A DNA stretch of 55,119 nucleotides. Origin: Pseudomonadota bacterium (GTDB lineage: Bacteria; Pseudomonadota; Alphaproteobacteria; Rhodospirillales; Magnetospirillaceae). The position numbers were made by a program, and so were the translations under genes. Under the pieces are notes generated by a model. It did not search any database. It was not told the origin of the DNA and saw only the letters and a program-made list of their open reading frames with translations. Of this stretch, positions 1 through 8,811 are shown piece after piece (position 1 is the first letter of the stretch; each line of letters starts with the position of its first letter). Where the stretch lies: assembly GCA_023426365.1 (NCBI GenBank), contig JAFAAW010000038.1, positions 1-55,119 of the forward strand, written 5' to 3'.

Positions 1-205
1 GCACGTCCAGCGTGCCGGCCAGTGCATCCATCTGGGTCTGGACGGCGGCGGCGATGAAGGTGGTGCGCGCCTCGGACCGGCGCCAGCCCACTTCGTTTTC
101 GGATTTCAGCGACAGCGCGAACAGCGCCAGCGCCAGACCGGCCACCGGCAGAAAGGCGGCCAGCACAAGCAGGGTCAGGTAGTGCCGGATGCGTGGTGTC
201 CGCAC
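1..205 (-). CDS. N-terminus of a membrane-anchored sensor protein (partial)
   Basis: The gene enters from beyond the left edge, so only the first 68 codons are visible. I chose a GTG start at 205 because AAGGAGGGGC lies just upstream at good spacing. The peptide begins with a short basic stretch, has one hydrophobic helix at about residues 8-30, and then a charged segment with the look of an extracytoplasmic sensor region. That layout is typical of histidine kinases, chemoreceptors and GGDEF/EAL proteins; no output domain is visible, so the class cannot be decided. It lies 98 bp downstream of hemA on the same strand. Confidence 0.55.
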   Translation of the reverse strand, partial: MRTPRIRHYLTLLVLAAFLPVAGLALALFALSLKSENEVGWRRSEARTTFIAAAVQTQMDALAGTLDV

Positions 206-303
206 TTTGCCCCTCCTTGCGCAGCGTTGCTGGTCAGTGAATGCTAAACCCAGCCGCGAAGGTGGTCAAAGGGCGGACACTTCAGGCGACGTGACGAATT
301 GTG

Positions 304-1533
304 TCACTCGGCCGCTGCGGCCGGGTTCTGCTTGTGCAGCCCCAGCTCGTCCCACACCGACACGAACGCCTTGACCAGATGGTCCAGCATTTCGTCGGTG
401 TGCAGCGGCGTGGGAGTGACGCGCAGGCGCTCGGTGCCCACCGGCACGGTGGGGTAGTTGATGGGCTGCACATAGATGTTGTGCTTGTTCAAGAGCAGGT
501 CGGACGCCTTCTTGCACAAGGCGGCGTTGCCCACCATCACCGGCACGATGTGGCTGACCGACGGCATCACCGGAATGCCGGCCTCGCTCAGGCGGCGCTT
601 GGTGGTGGCGGCGCGTTCCTGGTGGCGGTCGCGGATGCTTGGGTCCTTGCGCAGCGCCTTGATGGAGGCCAGGGCGGCGGCGGCCACCATGGGCGGCATG
701 GAGGACGAGAAGATGAAGCCGGGGCCGAAGCTGCGCACGTAATCCACCAGCGCGGCCGAACCGGCGATGTAGCCGCCGACCACGCCGACGGCCTTGGCCA
801 GGGTTCCCTGGATGATGGTGATGCGGTCGCGCACGCCGTCACGCTCGGCCACGCCCGAGCCGCCCTGGCCGTACATGCCGGCGGCGTGCACCTCGTCCAG
901 ATAGGTCATGGCGTTGTGCGCCTCGGCCACGTCGCAGATTTCGGCGATCGGGGCGATGTCGCCGTCCATGGAATAGACCGATTCGAAGGCGACCAGCTTG
1001 GGCGTTTCCTTCGGGTAGGCGCTCAGCAGCTCTTCCAGGCTTTCGGGGTCGTTGTGGCGCCAGATGTGCTTGGGCGCCTTCGAGTGGCGGATGCCCTCGA
1101 TCATGGAATTGTGGTTCAGCTCGTCCGAGAACACCACGCAGCCCGGGATGGTCGAGGCCAGGGTGGACAGGGTGGTGTCGTTGGCCACATAGCCCGAGGT
1201 GAACAGCAGCGCCGATTCCTTGGCGTTCCAGCTCGCCAGTTCCTCTTCCAGCAGCACGTGGTAGTGGTTGGTGCCGGAAATGTTGCGGGTGCCGCCGGCG
1301 CCGGCGCCGCAGCGGTCCACCGCCTCCTTGGCGGCGGCCAGGACGTCCGGGTGCTGGCCCATGCCCAGATAGTCGTTGGAGCACCACACCGTCACTTCGT
1401 GCACCTGGCCGTCGCGGTAGTTGCGCGCGACGGGGAAGCGACCGCACTGGCGTTCAAGATCGGCGAAGACGCGATAGCGGCCTTCGCTTTTGAGGTCGGC
1501 GATACGCTTGGCGAAATAGTGCTGGTAATCCAT
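304..1533 (-). CDS. hemA: 5-aminolevulinate synthase
   Basis: This 409-residue PLP enzyme condenses glycine with succinyl-CoA to 5-aminolevulinate, the first step of haem and corrin synthesis by the C4 route used in alphaproteobacteria. It is full length for the family. The start MDYQHYFAKRI is typical. Visible motifs are the glycine-rich region GAGAGGTRNISGTNH (about 76-90), the PLP-binding LDEVHA (about 212-217) and the Schiff-base lysine in GTLAKAVG (K247). GTLAKA separates ALAS from the related serine palmitoyltransferase encoded in this window (GTFSKS). It lies 120 bp downstream of the aminotransferase gene in the same direction. Confidence 0.97.
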   Translation of the reverse strand: MDYQHYFAKRIADLKSEGRYRVFADLERQCGRFPVARNYRDGQVHEVTVWCSNDYLGMGQHPDVLAAAKEAVDRCGAGAGGTRNISGTNHYHVLLEEELASWNAKESALLFTSGYVANDTTLSTLASTIPGCVVFSDELNHNSMIEGIRHSKAPKHIWRHNDPESLEELLSAYPKETPKLVAFESVYSMDGDIAPIAEICDVAEAHNAMTYLDEVHAAGMYGQGGSGVAERDGVRDRITIIQGTLAKAVGVVGGYIAGSAALVDYVRSFGPGFIFSSSMPPMVAAAALASIKALRKDPSIRDRHQERAATTKRRLSEAGIPVMPSVSHIVPVMVGNAALCKKASDLLLNKHNIYVQPINYPTVPVGTERLRVTPTPLHTDEMLDHLVKAFVSVWDELGLHKQNPAAAAE

Positions 1534-1653
1534 CGGACCTTGCCTCCATCCGCGCTTTGAAGGGCCGCGCGGCTCAACAGCTTCGGCGACTGTAAAGGAT
1601 AGGAAACCTGGGGCGCAACTTACATGGCATTAATCTCCGCACCCCGCGAGGGG

Positions 1654-3030
1654 TTACTGGGACACTGCGCCGGCCTCCACCAGCTCTCCATGAGCTTCGT
1701 CAAGTGCTCGGCGGAAGCGGCCCAGCATGTCGCGGATTTCGTCTTCGGAAATGATCAAGGGCGGGGCGAAGGCCACGGCGTCGCCCATGGCGCGCAGGAT
1801 GACGCCCTGGGCCTGGGCCTTGGCGACCACGCGCGCACCGACGGCGAGCTTGGGATCGAACGCCGTCTTGGAATCCTTGTCGGCCACCAGTTCCACGGCG
1901 CCGATCAGCCCCAGGCCGCGCGCCTCGCCCACCAGCGGGTGCTGTTGCAGCGCGCGTAAGCCCTCCTGCAGCACCGGCGAGACGCGGCGCACATGGGCGA
2001 CGATATCGCGCTCGGCATAGATTTTCAGCGTCTCCAACGCCACCGCCGCCGGCACCGGATGGCCGCCATAGGTCAGGCCATGGCCGAACACGCCGATCTC
2101 GCCCGACTGGGCCTTGATCGGCTCGTACACGTGGCCGGCGACGATCAGCGCGGAAATGGGCAGATAGCCCGACGACAGCCCCTTGGCCACCGTCATCATG
2201 TCGGGGCGGATGCCGAAGGTGTCGCAGCCGAACATGTTGCCGGTGCGGCCGAAACCGGTGATCACCTCGTCGGCGACCAGCAGCACGTCGTACTTTTTCA
2301 GGACGGCCTGGATCTTCTCGAAATAGCCCGCCGGCGGCACGATCACCCCGCCCGCGCCCATGACCGGTTCGGCGAAGAACGCAGCCACGGTGTCGGGGCC
2401 TTCGGCCAGGATCAGCGTCTCCAGCTCCTCGGCGCGGCGGCTGGCGAACTGTTCCTCGCTTTCGCCCGGCAGGCCATAGCGCCAGTGATGGGGGCAGCCG
2501 GTGTGCAGGATGCGGTCGATGGGCAGATCGAAGCCGCGCTGGTTGACCGGCAGGCCGGTCAGCGAGCCGGTGGCGACGGTCACGCCGTGATAGGCGCGCT
2601 CGCGGGCGATGATCTTCTTTTTTTCGGGCCGGCCCAGGGCGTTGTTGCGGTACCAGATCAGCTTGATGGCGGTGTCGTTGGCCTCCGACCCCGAGCAGGC
2701 CAGGAACACCTTGGCGTCGGGCACCGGCGCCAGCGCCTTCAGCGCCTCGGCCAGCCGCACGCCCGGCGCGTGCGCCTTGGAGCTGAACAGGTGATAGAAC
2801 GGCAGCTCGCGCATCTGCGCCGCCGCCACCTCGGCCAGCCGTTCCTCGCCCCAGCCGAGCGCGGTGCACCACAAGCCGGCCAGGCCCTCGATATAGTCCT
2901 TGCCGGTCTCGTCATAGACCCGCACGCCCTGGCCGCGGGTGATGACCAGCGGCCCGGTCTCGGGGTGCCTGACCAGATTGGTGTAGGGGTGGAACAGGGC
3001 GGCGATATCCGCCTCGGCGACCGTGCTCAT
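1654..3030 (-). CDS. Class-III (omega) aminotransferase, PLP-dependent
   Basis: The 458-residue protein belongs to the aspartate-aminotransferase-fold class III family, which includes GABA, putrescine-pyruvate, taurine-pyruvate and beta-alanine-pyruvate transaminases. Evidence is CSGSEANDTAIKL (about 112-124) for phosphate binding, AYHG (about 147-150), the cofactor aspartate in VADEVITGFGRTG (D254) and the Schiff-base lysine in TVAKGLSSGYLP (K283). Length and the LFHPYTN start are usual for the family. The natural amino donor cannot be read from sequence. Its position before hemA does not prove a link to tetrapyrrole synthesis. Confidence 0.9.
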   Translation of the reverse strand: MSTVAEADIAALFHPYTNLVRHPETGPLVITRGQGVRVYDETGKDYIEGLAGLWCTALGWGEERLAEVAAAQMRELPFYHLFSSKAHAPGVRLAEALKALAPVPDAKVFLACSGSEANDTAIKLIWYRNNALGRPEKKKIIARERAYHGVTVATGSLTGLPVNQRGFDLPIDRILHTGCPHHWRYGLPGESEEQFASRRAEELETLILAEGPDTVAAFFAEPVMGAGGVIVPPAGYFEKIQAVLKKYDVLLVADEVITGFGRTGNMFGCDTFGIRPDMMTVAKGLSSGYLPISALIVAGHVYEPIKAQSGEIGVFGHGLTYGGHPVPAAVALETLKIYAERDIVAHVRRVSPVLQEGLRALQQHPLVGEARGLGLIGAVELVADKDSKTAFDPKLAVGARVVAKAQAQGVILRAMGDAVAFAPPLIISEDEIRDMLGRFRRALDEAHGELVEAGAVSQ

Positions 3031-3101
3031 GACTCCTCCGCGATGGGGAGCCGGAGTTTAGGCCCTATTGGCCGCGCGGCACAATGCGCACCTGTGCATC
3101 C

Positions 3102-3407
3102 TCATACGCGCGTATGGCTCTTGATCTTGAAGGCGTAGACGTAGAGGTCGGCGTCGCGGCGCTCCTTGGCCCGGCCCCGGGTCTGGCGCGAGGTGCGGAA
3201 ATACTCGACCACGTCATGGGCGTCGAGATCGTCGCGGGCCAGCCGCGAGATCCAGGCGTCGCCCGATTGCTTGACCCCGTGATGGGTGAACAGCGTGGCC
3301 CTGGGGCTGCCGGTGCAGCCCACGAACCACTCGCCGAAGCGGGCGCCGTTGCGGCCGATGAAATCCTCGATGTCGCCGATGATGTCGGACCGCGACTTGG
3401 CCGCCAT
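3102..3407 (-). CDS. Conserved hypothetical protein, 101 aa
   Basis: I do not recognise a named domain. The start ATG at 3407 is preferred over upstream in-frame codons because CAGGGGACATCAG directly precedes it. The protein is soluble and mixed in charge, with no signal peptide or membrane helix. It begins MAAKSRSDIIGDIEDFIG and has a basic C-terminal half (RTSRQTRGRAKERRDADLYVY). It ends 71 bp upstream of the aminotransferase start and may be cotranscribed with it. Codon usage matches neighbouring real genes. Confidence 0.7.
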   Translation of the reverse strand: MAAKSRSDIIGDIEDFIGRNGARFGEWFVGCTGSPRATLFTHHGVKQSGDAWISRLARDDLDAHDVVEYFRTSRQTRGRAKERRDADLYVYAFKIKSHTRV

Positions 3408-3536
3408 GCTGATGTCCCCTGGAAAACCGTCCCCACGCACACCTTACGCGTGACTTGCCGGGCCAGCAATCGGCTTGGAACCGTATTACGCCTCACGTTG
3501 ATGGGAACTGCTCAACGCCGCCCCCAAGCGCCGGGC

Positions 3537-3627
3537 GGGTTTCTTCGAAACCCTTGGCTGCCGCGGCATAAGCCGCGCGGTCCCTGGGGCCTGAGCAAAT
3601 CCCGATACGTTCTCCTCGCCGGGATTT
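3537..3627. repeat. Inverted repeats downstream of the thioredoxin/NHL gene
   Basis: Two perfect inverted repeats sit in the 224-bp gap between genes: GGGTTTC/GAAACCC with a 3-nt loop (3537-3553), and AAATCCCG/CGGGATTT with a 15-nt loop (3597-3627), which begins 4 bp after the stop codon of the minus-strand gene above it. Neither is followed by a strong T-tract, so a terminator or mRNA 3'-end role is only a possibility. Confidence 0.4.
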
Positions 3628-3631
3628 GGCA

Positions 3632-5092
3632 TTATTCCACCCAGGTGCGCATCACCCCCTGGTCCAGGCGGTATTCCACGATGCGGTGGTTGTTGGTGTC
3701 GCTGACCAAGAGCCGGTGGGCGCCGTCGGCGACGATGCCGGCCGGTTCGGCCGGCGGCCGGCAGACGCGGTCGGCGCAGGCCAGCCCGTCCACGTCGCGG
3801 ATCATGCCCTGGTCCAGGGTGATGACGCGGATGGCGGAATTGAAGCTGTCGGCCACGAACACCGCGCCGTTCGCCGCCGCCAGCCCCAGCGGGTGCTGCA
3901 GTTTGGCCTGGGGCAGGGGGCCGTTGGCATGGCCGAAATCGAACAGGCCCTGGCCGGCCAGGGTGTCCACCCGGCCCGAGCGCAGGCAAAGGCGGCGCAC
4001 GGCCGAGGTTTCGCTGTCGGCGAAGTACAGCATGGCGCCGTCGGGGGCCAGCGCCAGCCCCGACGGCTGGGCCAGGGCGGCATGCTCGCCGGTGCCGTCC
4101 ACGATGGCCTCGACCCCGCTGCCGGCCACGGGGCGCAGCACGCGGCTGTCCAGGTCCAGGGCGGCGATCTGGTGGCTGCCGGCATTGGCCACGTACAGGA
4201 TGCCGTCCGCCACCTCCAGATCCCAGGGCGAGGCTAGCGCCGCGCCGCTTCCCGGTTCCGGCTGGCGCAGGATGCCGCCGCGACATCCCAGCCCGGCCAG
4301 CGTCTCGGTCATGCCGCTGGCGCGGTCGATGCGGCGGATGGCGTGGTTGCGGGTGTCGGCCACATAGATGAAGTCGGCGTCGCAGGCCAGACCCTCGGGA
4401 CCGTTGAAGCTGGCCTCGACGCCGCCATCCGCCATGCCGGGGCGGCCGCTGCCATAGCGGACCAGCTCGGCCCCGTCATCGTCCAGCACCACGATCTGGT
4501 GGTGGCCGGTATCGGCCAGCGCCCACAGCTTTTCCCCCACCACCGACGGGCACGGCTTGATCTTGCCGGGAAAGCGCAGGCTGCCGCCGGGGTCGTGGAT
4601 GGGGGCCAGGGCCAGCGGCTTGGGCTTCAGCTCGCCGCGCGCGAAGAACTGGCGCGCCATGTCGCCGATGCCCTGGACCAGCAGGTCGGGATGGGGTTCG
4701 CCCGACATCTGTCCGATCACCGTCCCGTCGGGCGAGATGAACACCAGCGTCGGCCACGCCCGCACGCAATATTCGTCCCACAGCAGCATGTCGGGGTCGT
4801 GCACCACCGGATGGGTGATGTCGTAGCGGGCGATGGCGTGGGCCAGCACCATGGGGTCGCGTTCGTGGTCGAATTTCGGCGAATGGACGCCGATCACCGT
4901 GACCTCGTCGGGGAAGCTTTCCTCGAGCCGCTTGAGGGTTGGGTGAACGTGAAAGCAGTTCACGCAGCAGAAAGTCCAGAAATCCAGAACCACCAGGCGG
5001 CCGTGCAGATCGGCGAGAGAAAGCGGCCCCGCGACGTTGAACCATGTCAGGCCGTCGCGGTTCAGGTCGGGGGCACGGGTGATGCCGAACAT
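3632..5092 (-). CDS. Thioredoxin-like/NHL-repeat protein (NHLRC2-like)
   Basis: The 486-residue protein starts with a thioredoxin/AhpC-TSA-type fold carrying the redox motif FWTFCCVNC, in which CVNC matches CxxC. It continues into a beta-propeller of NHL repeats, seen as repeated segments such as GPEGLACDADFIYVADTRNH and QPSGLALAPDGAMLYFAD. This matches the NHLRC2-like family, implicated in redox or scaffold functions, but the substrate is unknown. I chose the ATG at 5092 (MFGITRAP). Another in-frame ATG at 5161 adds 23 unconvincing residues and lacks a ribosome-binding site. No signal peptide is seen, so a cytoplasmic location is likely. Confidence 0.82.
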   Translation of the reverse strand: MFGITRAPDLNRDGLTWFNVAGPLSLADLHGRLVVLDFWTFCCVNCFHVHPTLKRLEESFPDEVTVIGVHSPKFDHERDPMVLAHAIARYDITHPVVHDPDMLLWDEYCVRAWPTLVFISPDGTVIGQMSGEPHPDLLVQGIGDMARQFFARGELKPKPLALAPIHDPGGSLRFPGKIKPCPSVVGEKLWALADTGHHQIVVLDDDGAELVRYGSGRPGMADGGVEASFNGPEGLACDADFIYVADTRNHAIRRIDRASGMTETLAGLGCRGGILRQPEPGSGAALASPWDLEVADGILYVANAGSHQIAALDLDSRVLRPVAGSGVEAIVDGTGEHAALAQPSGLALAPDGAMLYFADSETSAVRRLCLRSGRVDTLAGQGLFDFGHANGPLPQAKLQHPLGLAAANGAVFVADSFNSAIRVITLDQGMIRDVDGLACADRVCRPPAEPAGIVADGAHRLLVSDTNNHRIVEYRLDQGVMRTWVE

Positions 5093-5319
5093 GAATGCCT
5101 CGCCGCAGTTCCATCGGTGGGGCGGTTCCGCCCTTTGGGGGGCTGGCCGGTTCTCATACATAAGGCGGCGCGGCCTTCGCTATACAAGGGTCGTGCCGCA
5201 AGACGGTGGATTTCCGGCGGAAGGGACTTATCTCTGCCTTTGGCGCAGCTCTCGCCTGGCCAGGTGGGGCAGGCGGCGCCATGATCTTGGCATCGTCACG
5301 ACCGCGAAAGGGGCAGGCC

Positions 5320-6144
5320 ATGGCGTTCAAGGACATTCTGGTTCACGTGGACAACAGCGAACAGGCAAGCGTGCGGCTGCGTCTGGCCGCGGGGCTGGCG
5401 CGGGTGGGCGACGGCCATCTGGTCGCGCTCAACGTGCGCACGCGGCCCAGCCTGCCGCCCTTCATCGCCGCCCAGTTCGGCCCCGAGATCGAAGCGGTGC
5501 GCAGGCGCTTCAACGACGAGGCGGCGCGCGAGGCGCGCGCCATCTTCGATGCCGAGGCGCCATGCCAGGGCATCACCACCGAATGGCGCGACGTGGGCGG
5601 CGGGCTGGCCGATACCGTGACCCTGCACGCCCGCTATGCCGACGTCACCGTGATCGGCCAGGACACCGCCGCCGATGACGAACGGCCGCTGGCCGACGCC
5701 CTGGTGCTGGAGGTGGGGCGGCCGGTGCTGGTGGTGCCCTCGGCCGGTACCTTCGAGGCGCCGCCCCAGCGCGTGGTGGTGGCGTGGAACGGCAGCCGCG
5801 AGGCCACGCGCGCCGTGCACGACGCGCTGCCGCTGCTGCAGGCGGCCAAGCGGGTGCAGGTCATCGCCATCAATCCCGATCACGGCATGGCCGGCCACGG
5901 CGACATTCCCGGCGCCGACATCTGCCTGCACCTGTCGCGCCACGGGGTGAACGCGGTGTGCGAGCATATCCGCTCGGACGATCTCAAGGTGGGCGAGATG
6001 CTGCTGTCGCGCGTCGCCGACGAGGATGCCGGCCTGCTGGTCATGGGCGCCTATGGCCGGTCGCGCCTGCGCACCCTGGTGCTGGGCGGGGCGACGCGGC
6101 ACATCCTGCGCCACATGACGGTGCCGGTGCTGCTCAGCCATTGA
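5320..6144 (+). CDS. Universal stress protein, tandem UspA domains
   Basis: The 274-residue protein holds two UspA-like halves. The N-terminal half begins MAFKDILVHVDNS and the C-terminal half begins near QRVVVAWNGS. The second half ends with GAYGRSRLRTLVLGG, close to the nucleotide-binding loop G-x2-G-x9-G of ATP-binding Usp proteins; the following Ser/Thr is replaced by Gly, as in many proteobacterial tandem Usps. The ATG at 5320 is preceded by AAAGGGGCAGGCC. The precise stress role is not readable. It is monocistronic, followed by the cobalamin riboswitch. Confidence 0.9.
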   Translation: MAFKDILVHVDNSEQASVRLRLAAGLARVGDGHLVALNVRTRPSLPPFIAAQFGPEIEAVRRRFNDEAAREARAIFDAEAPCQGITTEWRDVGGGLADTVTLHARYADVTVIGQDTAADDERPLADALVLEVGRPVLVVPSAGTFEAPPQRVVVAWNGSREATRAVHDALPLLQAAKRVQVIAINPDHGMAGHGDIPGADICLHLSRHGVNAVCEHIRSDDLKVGEMLLSRVADEDAGLLVMGAYGRSRLRTLVLGGATRHILRHMTVPVLLSH

Positions 6145-6161
6145 TGGGCGGCGCCGTTTCA

Positions 6162-6340
6162 TGGCACAAGGGCATCCGTTCCGGGTGCCCGCCATGGCGG
6201 GAGAATCGGGAAGGCGGTGCAAATCCGCCACGTGCCCAACGCTGTGAAGGGGACCGCGCCGACACGTGCCACTGGCGATGAGCCGGGAAGGCGTCGGCGC
6301 GGGATGATCCTCAGTCAGAAGACCGGCCGGGAACGCCATT
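6162..6340 (+). promoter_or_regulatory. Cobalamin (B12) riboswitch aptamer
   Basis: The untranslated stretch before bluB has the cobalamin riboswitch signatures in order: GGGAAGGCGGTGCAAATCCGCC, GCTGTGAAGGGGACC, GCCACTGG, CCGGGAAGGCG and the B12-box-like CAGTCAGAAGACCGGCC. An adjacent terminator hairpin gives it a transcriptional expression platform. Binding of adenosylcobalamin is expected to shut off bluB, so this is feedback control of lower-ligand synthesis. Ends are approximate. Confidence 0.93.
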
Positions 6341-6374
6341 GGCCGCCGCCCTGGACAGGCGGGGGCCGGTTTTC
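6341..6374 (+). terminator. Riboswitch expression-platform terminator
   Basis: GGCCGCCGCC (6341-6350) pairs with GGCGGGGGCC (6358-6367) with one mismatch across a 7-nt loop, and is followed by GGTTTTCGC. It lies between the aptamer and the bluB start, where an OFF-type cobalamin switch would place its terminator. Confidence 0.75.
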
Positions 6375-6392
6375 GCATGACAGGGGAAACTC

Positions 6393-7106
6393 ATGCCCGA
6401 ATCCGCCATTCAGACCGATCCCGTCTTTTCCGACGAGGAGCGCGACGCCGTCTATCGCTGTATCCATACCCGTCGCGACGTGCGCGGCCAGTTCCTGCCC
6501 GATCCCATTCCCGACCAGGTTCTGGCCCGCCTGCTGCGTGCCGCCCACCATGCGCCCAGCGTCGGCTTCATGCAGCCGTGGGACTTCATCGTGGTGCGCG
6601 ACCGCGCGGTAAAGGAGCGCGTGCACGCCGCCTTCGCCAAGGCCCATGCCGAGGCGGCCATGATGTTCGAGGGCGACCGCCGCCAGACCTATCAGCGCCT
6701 CAAGCTGGAGGGCATCCTGGAAAGCCCGGTCAACATCTGCATCACCTGCGACCGAAAGCGCACCGGCCCGGTGGTGATCGGGCGCACCCATTTGCCGGAA
6801 ATGGACCTGTTCAGCTCGGTCTGCGCGGTGCAGAACCTGTGGCTGGCGGCGCGGGCCGAGAATATCGGCGTCGGCTGGGTCAGCATCGCGCACCGCAACG
6901 ACCTGCGCGAGGCGCTGGGCATTCCCGCCGACATTCATCCCATCGCCTATCTGTGCCTGGGCTATGTGTCGCACTTCTACGACAAGCCCGAGCTGGAGGC
7001 CGCCGGGTGGCTGCCGCGCCTGCCCATGGAGCAGGTGACGTGGTTCGACCAATGGCACCACCAGCCCGAGGGCGAGGGCCTGCTGGACATGCTCAAGGGG
7101 AAATGA
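6393..7106 (+). CDS. bluB: 5,6-dimethylbenzimidazole synthase BluB
   Basis: BluB is a flavin-destroying nitroreductase-fold enzyme that uses O2 to convert reduced FMN into 5,6-dimethylbenzimidazole, the lower ligand of B12. The 237-residue protein has the family motifs TRRDVRGQF, APSVGFMQPWDFI and GVGWVSIAHR. Asp29 and Ser164 correspond by motif and by a constant 3-residue offset to the catalytic Asp32 and Ser167 known from the Sinorhizobium enzyme. Its leader is the cobalamin riboswitch, which supports the function. The stop codon overlaps the start of the next gene, so the two are translationally coupled. Confidence 0.96.
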   Translation: MPESAIQTDPVFSDEERDAVYRCIHTRRDVRGQFLPDPIPDQVLARLLRAAHHAPSVGFMQPWDFIVVRDRAVKERVHAAFAKAHAEAAMMFEGDRRQTYQRLKLEGILESPVNICITCDRKRTGPVVIGRTHLPEMDLFSSVCAVQNLWLAARAENIGVGWVSIAHRNDLREALGIPADIHPIAYLCLGYVSHFYDKPELEAAGWLPRLPMEQVTWFDQWHHQPEGEGLLDMLKGK

Positions 7107-7480
7107 TGGACGATCTTGTGCGCAAGGTGACGCCCATGATGGTGTTGCCCGACATCCGCCCGGTGCTGAAGCAGTACCTGGCGCTGGGGTTCGAGCCGGT
7201 GCCCACCGACGACCCCGGATGCGTGGGGCTGCGCGCGGGCAAAAGCCACCTGATGCTGGTCAGCGTGGACCTGATGCACAAGGATTTCAAGCGGACCACG
7301 GTGGCGCCCCTGGTGGGCGCCACCGTGCCGTACCTCCACGTCACCTCGCTGCACGAGGCCAAGGCGCGGCTGGAACCCTCGGCCATGGTGGTGGAGGAAG
7401 CCTATACCGGCGGCGGCACGCGCGAGGCGGTGGTGGTCCAGCACGGCCAGTTCCTGATCCTGGCCGAGATGCTGGAATAG
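7103..7480 (+). CDS. VOC-family (glyoxalase/bleomycin-resistance fold) protein
   Basis: The 125-residue protein has the vicinal-oxygen-chelate fold pattern: MVLPDIRPVLKQYLALGFEP at the start, paired beta-alpha-beta modules, and LILAEMLE at the end. The metal-binding His/Glu set of active glyoxalases is not clearly complete, so catalytic activity is uncertain. The ATG at 7103 overlaps the bluB stop (ATGA), with a second ATG directly after. Cotranscription with bluB under the riboswitch suggests a corrinoid or flavin-related role, but that is inference. Confidence 0.75.
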   Translation: MMDDLVRKVTPMMVLPDIRPVLKQYLALGFEPVPTDDPGCVGLRAGKSHLMLVSVDLMHKDFKRTTVAPLVGATVPYLHVTSLHEAKARLEPSAMVVEEAYTGGGTREAVVVQHGQFLILAEMLE

Positions 7481-7563
7481 GCCGGAAAAACGGCGCCGGG
7501 CAAGGAACACGGTCGCGGGGCCGGGGGTAGACGGGGCATGTTCCCGCCGCCCCGGAGGCTTCC

Positions 7564-8733
7564 ATGCGCGCCCTTTGCTATCACGACAAGCACGACATCC
7601 GCTGCGACACCGTGCCCGACCCGGTGATCGAGGATGCGCGCGACGCCATCGTCAAGGTGACGTCGTGCGCCATCTGCGGCTCGGATTTGCACCTTTACGA
7701 CGGCTTCATCCCCGGCATGAAGAACGGGGACATCATCGGCCACGAATTCATGGGCGAGGTGGTCGCGGTCGGCAATCCCGGCCATCGCCTGCGCGTCGGC
7801 GACCGCGTGGTGGTGCCCTTCACCATCTGTTGCGGCGAATGCGACCAGTGCCGGCGCGGCAACTTTTCCGTCTGCGAGCGCACCAACCGCAACAAGGATC
7901 TGGCGGACAAGGCGTTCGGCCACACCACCGCCGGCCTGTTCGGCTATACCCATCTGACCGGCGGCTATGCGGGCGGGCAGGCGGAATACGTGCGCGTTCC
8001 CTTTGCCGATGTGGCGCCGGTCAAGGTGCCCGACGGCCTGAGCGACGAACAGGTGCTGTTCCTGGGCGACATCCTGCCCACCGGCTGGCAGGCGGCGGTC
8101 AATTGCGAAATCCAGCCCAGCGACGTGGTCGCCGTCTGGGGGGCGGGGCCGGTGGGCCAGTTCTGCGTGCGCGCCGCCATGCTGTTGGGGGCGACCCAGG
8201 TGGTGGTGATCGACAACGTGCCGGAACGGCTGGTGATGGCGGCCCAGGCCGGCGCACTGGCCATCAATTTCGACGACGAAAGCGTGCTGGAGCGCCTGGG
8301 CGAGATCACCCGCGGCAAGGGGCCGGACAAATGCATCGACGCGGTGGGGCTGGAGGCCCATGCCGGGCGCTCGTTCGACTCGCTGTACGACCGCGCCAAA
8401 CAGGCGGTGATGCTGGAAACCGACCGTCCCCATGTGCTGCGCGAGATGATCTATGTGTGCCGCCCGGCGGGCATCCTGTCGGTGCCGGGCGTCTATGGCG
8501 GCCTGGTGGACAAGATTCCCATGGGGGCGCTCATGAACAAGGGGCTGACGCTGCGCACCGGACAGACCCACGTCAACCGCTGGACCGACGATCTGCTGGC
8601 GCGCATCCAGGCCGGCCAGATCGATCCCCGCGTGGTCATCACCCATACCGTGCCGCTGGAGCGCGGCCCCGAAATGTACAAGACCTTCCGCGACAAGCGC
8701 GACGGCTGTGTCAAAGTGGTGTTGAAGCCCTGA
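7564..8733 (+). CDS. Zinc-dependent alcohol/formaldehyde dehydrogenase
   Basis: The 389-residue medium-chain dehydrogenase has catalytic zinc ligands in CAICGSDLH (C38) and GHE (H60, E61), four structural-zinc cysteines at 90, 93, 96 and 104 (CGECDQCRRGNFSVC), and the NAD-binding GAGPVG (193-198). The long lobe and the pattern FGYTHLTGGYAGGQAEYVRVP resemble the glutathione-independent formaldehyde dehydrogenase-like subgroup. The substrate is not certain. GGAGGCTTCC precedes the ATG. It stands alone, 83 bp after the VOC gene. Confidence 0.9.
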   Translation: MRALCYHDKHDIRCDTVPDPVIEDARDAIVKVTSCAICGSDLHLYDGFIPGMKNGDIIGHEFMGEVVAVGNPGHRLRVGDRVVVPFTICCGECDQCRRGNFSVCERTNRNKDLADKAFGHTTAGLFGYTHLTGGYAGGQAEYVRVPFADVAPVKVPDGLSDEQVLFLGDILPTGWQAAVNCEIQPSDVVAVWGAGPVGQFCVRAAMLLGATQVVVIDNVPERLVMAAQAGALAINFDDESVLERLGEITRGKGPDKCIDAVGLEAHAGRSFDSLYDRAKQAVMLETDRPHVLREMIYVCRPAGILSVPGVYGGLVDKIPMGALMNKGLTLRTGQTHVNRWTDDLLARIQAGQIDPRVVITHTVPLERGPEMYKTFRDKRDGCVKVVLKP

Positions 8734-8811
8734 CACCTGCCAAGGTCGGATGGCCGGGCGGCCGGTCCGGGCCTATAGTGGCAGGGCCCGTTCCCATTCC
8801 GAGGCCGCCCG

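Noticed and set aside
301..1560. Long plus-strand ORF (419 codons) across hemA
   Set aside because: It is the antisense shadow of hemA: the translation is His/Gly/Val-rich low-complexity sequence, a product of G/C-biased third positions. The same applies to plus-strand ORFs at 1993-3138, 15623-17650, 40270-42450 and 45539-47701.
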